NCBI GenBank assembly: GCA_020634495.1
Contig: JACKBR010000005.1
Span: forward strand, 80,522-144,521
Direction of reading: 5' to 3'
DNA: 64,000 nucleotides
Source: Ardenticatenaceae bacterium
Lineage (GTDB): Bacteria > Chloroflexota > Anaerolineae > Promineifilales > Promineifilaceae
Below the pieces are notes generated by a model, which saw nothing but the letters and a program-made list of their open reading frames with translations, searched no databases and was not told where the DNA came from. Below, piece after piece: positions 60,969-64,000 of the stretch. Positions within the stretch are counted from its first letter, which is position 1. The number at the start of each line of letters is the position of its first letter. The position numbers were made by a program, and so were the translations under genes.

Positions 60969-63056
60969 TTATGGCTCCAGGCGGTAAATCGCGTACAAAA
61001 ACCGGCCCTGCTCATCGTGAATTTCTTCATAAGCCCCGTTGGGGAAAGCTTGCTGCACAACCGCCAATTCTTCTAATCGTTCCGGCAAAAAGATGCACCA
61101 GGTTGTTTGTTCAATTGGCCAGGCTGGCGGAGTTGTTAGTGGCTCAATGAGATCAACGGCCTGGACATCCGGGGCCAGGTATGGGATGGTTGCCAAACTA
61201 AAATAGCCCATTCGCGGAAAGCCAAAGAAATAAACGTCTGGGGCCACAGCCTCATCTTGCAGGTCAACGGCAATAGCTGTAGCCACAACGGTGTTTAGGC
61301 CGCCCAACTCGTAGGTCTCATACAGTTTGCCAAAGTAGAATGTTATGTCAACAAGAACGAGGCTGAAGAGGATAACGGCCGTTCCCATCCCCACCCACTG
61401 CCTGCCCTCCGGCCAAAACTGCCGCAGCCAACGGCCGATTAATCCCAAAGGCAGCGCCACAAAAACAGCCACCGCAGGCATTGCCAAAATAAAGCGCTGC
61501 GACGCGGGCGGGTCCTGACTAAAGCCGCTCAATATCGGTACGGAGAGTAACGGCAATAGCAGCAAGGCAAAACGGCCGTCAAAGCGGAACAAAGCCCAAA
61601 CCAGGCCCAACAAAAAAAGCCCGGCCGCCAGCGGCAGCAGCAAAGGCACCCCAGGGGCATAAAGCAGCCGCAGCGGCAGATGGGTAAAGCCCTGGGCCGC
61701 CAGCCACATCTGGCGCAGCACAATCGCAGATTGCGCCTGCCCCTCTGCCTGGGCCATGCTCGCCAAACGCTCGCCCCAAATCGAAACGCGGTTAAGCGGG
61801 GCCAGAAATTCAGCCCAGTGGGTGGCAAAATACATAGCCAGGGGCAGCACGGTGATAACGGCCGTTCCCGCCCACAAAACAAATCCCGGCAGGCGCAACC
61901 GCCACTGAGCTGGCTGTCGCCACCACATGCCCACCAGCCACAGCAACATCAACACCGGCAGCACGCGCACCGACACGTAAAAATATTGCGCCAGCCCCAA
62001 CGCCAACCCAGACAATACAAAAGGCAGCCGCCGCCCTGTATGCCAGCCGTGCCACAGGCCAGCCAAAACCAGGGCCACAAAAAAGCTGTCCCACACATTG
62101 TTCAACCCAATGCGGCTAATGTGAATGTGATAATGTGACCCCATGAGGACAACCGCAGCGACAACGGCCGTTCCCCGACCAAACATCACCCGCGCCAAAA
62201 AGAATGTGGCCACCACCGCCAGCACGCCGCCCAACGCCGCAAAATAACGCAGCGCCTCAATCGTCTGCCCAAACAAATCAATGAACGTGCTTTGCATGGC
62301 GTAATAAAGCGAAGGGAACGAAAACCAGCCAATCGTAAACCAGTTATCCGCCTGGTTCTGTAAAAATAGCGCCGCATGAAGCCCGGCCGATCCCTCATCG
62401 CCGGAAAAGGTGTTAGGAAATTGAGTAACGGCCGTTCCCCGCAGCAGCCACGCCCCCACCACCAAACCCAGCAAAAGCCACCACTCCCAGCGGGCCAGCC
62501 CCAAACCCCGTCGCAGCCAAAACCGCCATTCCGCCAACGAAACGCCGCCGAGCAAAACAAACCCTAGCGCCAACAGCCAGGCCACCACCGAGACGTCCCA
62601 ACGCCGCGCCAGGGCAATGTCTCCGGCAGCAAAACGGGCCAACAAAGTAAACGCCAACGCCAGGCAAAGCAGCAGCGCCTGCCAGCCAGCAATCCCCAAC
62701 CAATGTCCCAATCGATGCAGCCGACCGGCCAGCCAGTCCGTTCCCAGTTCATCCTGGCGAATCCGGCTGCCCCCCCACAAAAACAGCCCAGCGCCCAGCG
62801 CCATGAGGCCCGCCACAGCCCATTTTCCTGGCGGCGGCACATGGGAAAATGTAAGCTGTCCCAACACAAATAGCAGCAGCCCCCCAGACAGCATCACGGC
62901 AATCATTTGTTTGTGCTGTTGGGGGGTAAGTGGAAGGAGAGGTGATGGGGCAACGGCCGTATCAAACACACCATTTTCCGCCTGCTGCCGCCAGCGACGA
63001 AGGATCAACCACAAAATCAGCGTCAGCAAAAATGCCAGCCACAGAAATACCATCAT
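60969..63056 (-). CDS. GT39-like membrane glycosyltransferase
   Basis: 695 residues from the double ATG at 63056 (MMVFLWLAFLLTLILWLILR). The frame is open to a GTG at 63200, and other starts (63101) are possible; none has a clear RBS. The protein has about 13 membrane helices. The first luminal loop after the helices contains GDEGSAGLHAALFLQNQADN, a conserved acidic patch like the D/E-x-D of ArnT/PMT-type enzymes that use polyprenyl-phosphate sugars, and FPSLYYAMQSTFIDLFGQT follows. A ~100-residue soluble domain ends the chain. It probably transfers a sugar onto a lipid or protein outside the membrane. Confidence 0.8.
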   Translation of the reverse strand: MMVFLWLAFLLTLILWLILRRWRQQAENGVFDTAVAPSPLLPLTPQQHKQMIAVMLSGGLLLFVLGQLTFSHVPPPGKWAVAGLMALGAGLFLWGGSRIRQDELGTDWLAGRLHRLGHWLGIAGWQALLLCLALAFTLLARFAAGDIALARRWDVSVVAWLLALGFVLLGGVSLAEWRFWLRRGLGLARWEWWLLLGLVVGAWLLRGTAVTQFPNTFSGDEGSAGLHAALFLQNQADNWFTIGWFSFPSLYYAMQSTFIDLFGQTIEALRYFAALGGVLAVVATFFLARVMFGRGTAVVAAVVLMGSHYHIHISRIGLNNVWDSFFVALVLAGLWHGWHTGRRLPFVLSGLALGLAQYFYVSVRVLPVLMLLWLVGMWWRQPAQWRLRLPGFVLWAGTAVITVLPLAMYFATHWAEFLAPLNRVSIWGERLASMAQAEGQAQSAIVLRQMWLAAQGFTHLPLRLLYAPGVPLLLPLAAGLFLLGLVWALFRFDGRFALLLLPLLSVPILSGFSQDPPASQRFILAMPAVAVFVALPLGLIGRWLRQFWPEGRQWVGMGTAVILFSLVLVDITFYFGKLYETYELGGLNTVVATAIAVDLQDEAVAPDVYFFGFPRMGYFSLATIPYLAPDVQAVDLIEPLTTPPAWPIEQTTWCIFLPERLEELAVVQQAFPNGAYEEIHDEQGRFLYAIYRLEP

Positions 63057-63262
63057 TGAAGGAAGTCGTTCGTTTGTCACAGCGCGCTCAATTATCAACA
63101 TCCGCAGCTTTTTCGCAAAAGCACGGCTGACCTCTGGCCAGCAAAAACTGAACCGCCACCCGAACAACTGTTCAGTAAATAATTCAAGCAGCAGCACCAA
63201 CCGGCAAACGGGGGTCAGATATTCCTGTCAGATGCACGGCAAAGCATAAAATCTTGCTTCAA

Positions 63263-63290
63263 TTGTATTTGCTTCCGGCAATGATAAAAT
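63263..63290 (+). promoter_or_regulatory. Putative promoter of the CinA-like/nucleotidylyltransferase gene
   Basis: TTGTAT (63263-63268), a 16-nt spacer, TAAAAT (63285-63290), then 10 nt to the ATG. The leader would be only a few nt. Confidence 0.45.
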
Positions 63291-63300
63291 CCCCCCTGCT

Positions 63301-64000
63301 ATGGAAACTGAGATCAAAGAGCTAGTTCAAACCATTCATGATGCTCCGGAACGCATTGTTTTAGTTGCCGCCGGTGCCGGAACCGAGGCGCTTTCAAATC
63401 TATTAGGCGTGGCTGGGGCAACCCGCACCTTGCTAGAAGCGCTGGTGCCCTACAGCCAGGCAGCTTTCGATGAATTCTTAGGACGCCAGCCAGCCAAGTA
63501 TGTTACAGAGCGCACCGCCCGCTTGCTGGCAGGGCGGGCCTTTACCCGGGCCAGGTGGCTCGATGCCGACACCCATCCGGTAGTGGGCATCGCCTGCACG
63601 GCCACCATTGTCACCGACCGGCCCAAGCGCGGGGAGCACCGCGCCTACATTGCCACCTGGCAACCAGACCGGCTGGTAGAATATGGCATTCACTTAAATA
63701 AGGGGTACAGGGATCGCGCTGGCGAAGAAAATCTGGTCAGCCGTATCATTTTGAATTCGTTGGCAAAGGCGATGGAGTTACCCGTGCAGCTGCCGCTAAC
63801 GTTGAGTGATGAAGATAAGCTTACCATCACAACACACAGCTTTGGCCAGGCGGCGCAGCAGCTTAGTCGGGGTGAATTGGCCTACTTTGGGGTCACGGCA
63901 GACGGCCGTATCCGCAGCAAAAACGTCAACCCACAAGCAATTCTGTCTGGCTCCTTCAACCCCCTGCATGACGGCCATCTGGAACTGCTGCAAGTTTCGG
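63301..64000 (+). CDS. CinA-like amidase fused to a nucleotidylyltransferase domain (runs off window)
   Basis: About 233 residues are visible from ATG 63301. The first ~155 residues resemble the CinA C-terminal/nicotinamide-nucleotide amidase family (VLVAAGAGTEALSNLLGV near the start, LEALVPYSQAAFDEFLG, TARLLAGRAFTRARWL, VVGIACTATIVTDRPKRGEH). After a linker comes the start of a nucleotidylyltransferase domain: AILSGSFNPLHDGHLELLQV, with the G-x-F-x-P-x-H-x-G-H motif of the NadD/cytidylyltransferase superfamily. The catalytic serine and tyrosine of classic CinA amidases are only partly recognisable here. The fused order suggests a role in NAD or nucleotide salvage. The 3' end lies outside the window. 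Confidence 0.8.
   Translation, partial: METEIKELVQTIHDAPERIVLVAAGAGTEALSNLLGVAGATRTLLEALVPYSQAAFDEFLGRQPAKYVTERTARLLAGRAFTRARWLDADTHPVVGIACTATIVTDRPKRGEHRAYIATWQPDRLVEYGIHLNKGYRDRAGEENLVSRIILNSLAKAMELPVQLPLTLSDEDKLTITTHSFGQAAQQLSRGELAYFGVTADGRIRSKNVNPQAILSGSFNPLHDGHLELLQVS

Noticed and set aside
1..64000. HIP1 (GCGATCGC) of cyanobacteria as the explanation for the iterated palindrome
   Set aside because: The core is ACGGCCGT, not GCGATCGC, and the gene content is not cyanobacterial.

Overview
The window looks like chromosomal DNA of a mid-GC (about 55%, judged by eye) free-living bacterium, most likely a Chloroflexota of the Anaerolineae type. The reasons are indirect: many lipoproteins and surface proteins with long Thr/Pro/Ala stalks, abundant beta-propeller proteins, an effector-associated (death-like) domain joined to formylglycine-enzyme folds, Flp-type pilins, SARP-type regulators, and many short intergenic repeat families. 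No marker gene that fixes the taxonomy (rRNA, rpoB) is present, so the placement is an inference.

The most striking property is not a gene. The palindrome ACGGCCGT, often extended to AACGGCCGTT, occurs about 140 times in 64 kb by my visual count, where one or two would be expected by chance. It lies inside almost every real gene, in several reading frames (T-A-V, N-G-R/D-G-R, R-P-F), and also between genes. This is comparable in kind to the HIP1 palindrome of cyanobacteria, but with a different core.

Layout. 1-5.4 kb: an unstable stretch with the 5' end of a SARP-type regulator, a higBA toxin-antitoxin operon, a decayed SARP fragment, tRNA-Glu, a double-GNAT acetyltransferase, and a ruined MoxR ATPase/VWA (CoxE-like) pair. 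5.4-9.6 kb: a membrane/molybdopterin fusion oxidoreductase, a frameshifted lipoprotein, and an AraC regulator with a LysE exporter. 9.7-19.3 kb: an ECF sigma factor, its zinc-finger anti-sigma factor, two very large FtsX-type ABC permeases and a fused double ATPase, apparently one export or envelope-stress locus. 19.3-22.5 kb: a tandem repeat element, two EAD-FGE paralogues, and a TspO-family protein behind a consensus promoter. 22.5-25.7 kb: three poorly characterised proteins and gene debris. 25.7-30.9 kb: nitrogen and one-carbon metabolism, with gcvH-gcvP under a tandem glycine riboswitch followed by glutamate dehydrogenase. 31-46 kb: mostly plus-strand housekeeping and surface genes (DUF92, WD40, S9 peptidase, prfA, MNT/HEPN remnant, MaoC, DIP1984, a class A PBP, propeller lipoprotein, HAD, class V aminotransferase, CMD/AhpD-like). 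46-57 kb: mostly minus-strand envelope genes (glycan-binding-like/zinc-ribbon membrane protein, TauE, peptide-binding lipoprotein, peptidase-MA protein, glycosidase with a stalk, two Flp pilins, Ppx, methyltransferase). 57-64 kb: NYN nuclease, PNPOx-like protein, UbiX, YhaM-like nuclease, GT39-type membrane glycosyltransferase, and a CinA-like/nucleotidylyltransferase fusion that runs off the end. Two near-perfect ParB-binding (parS-like) palindromes lie at 57.45 and 59.0 kb.

Several start codons (higB, both EAD-FGE genes, tspO, the GNAT gene) lie only 5-7 nt after a good -10 element, so leaderless transcription is probably common in this organism.
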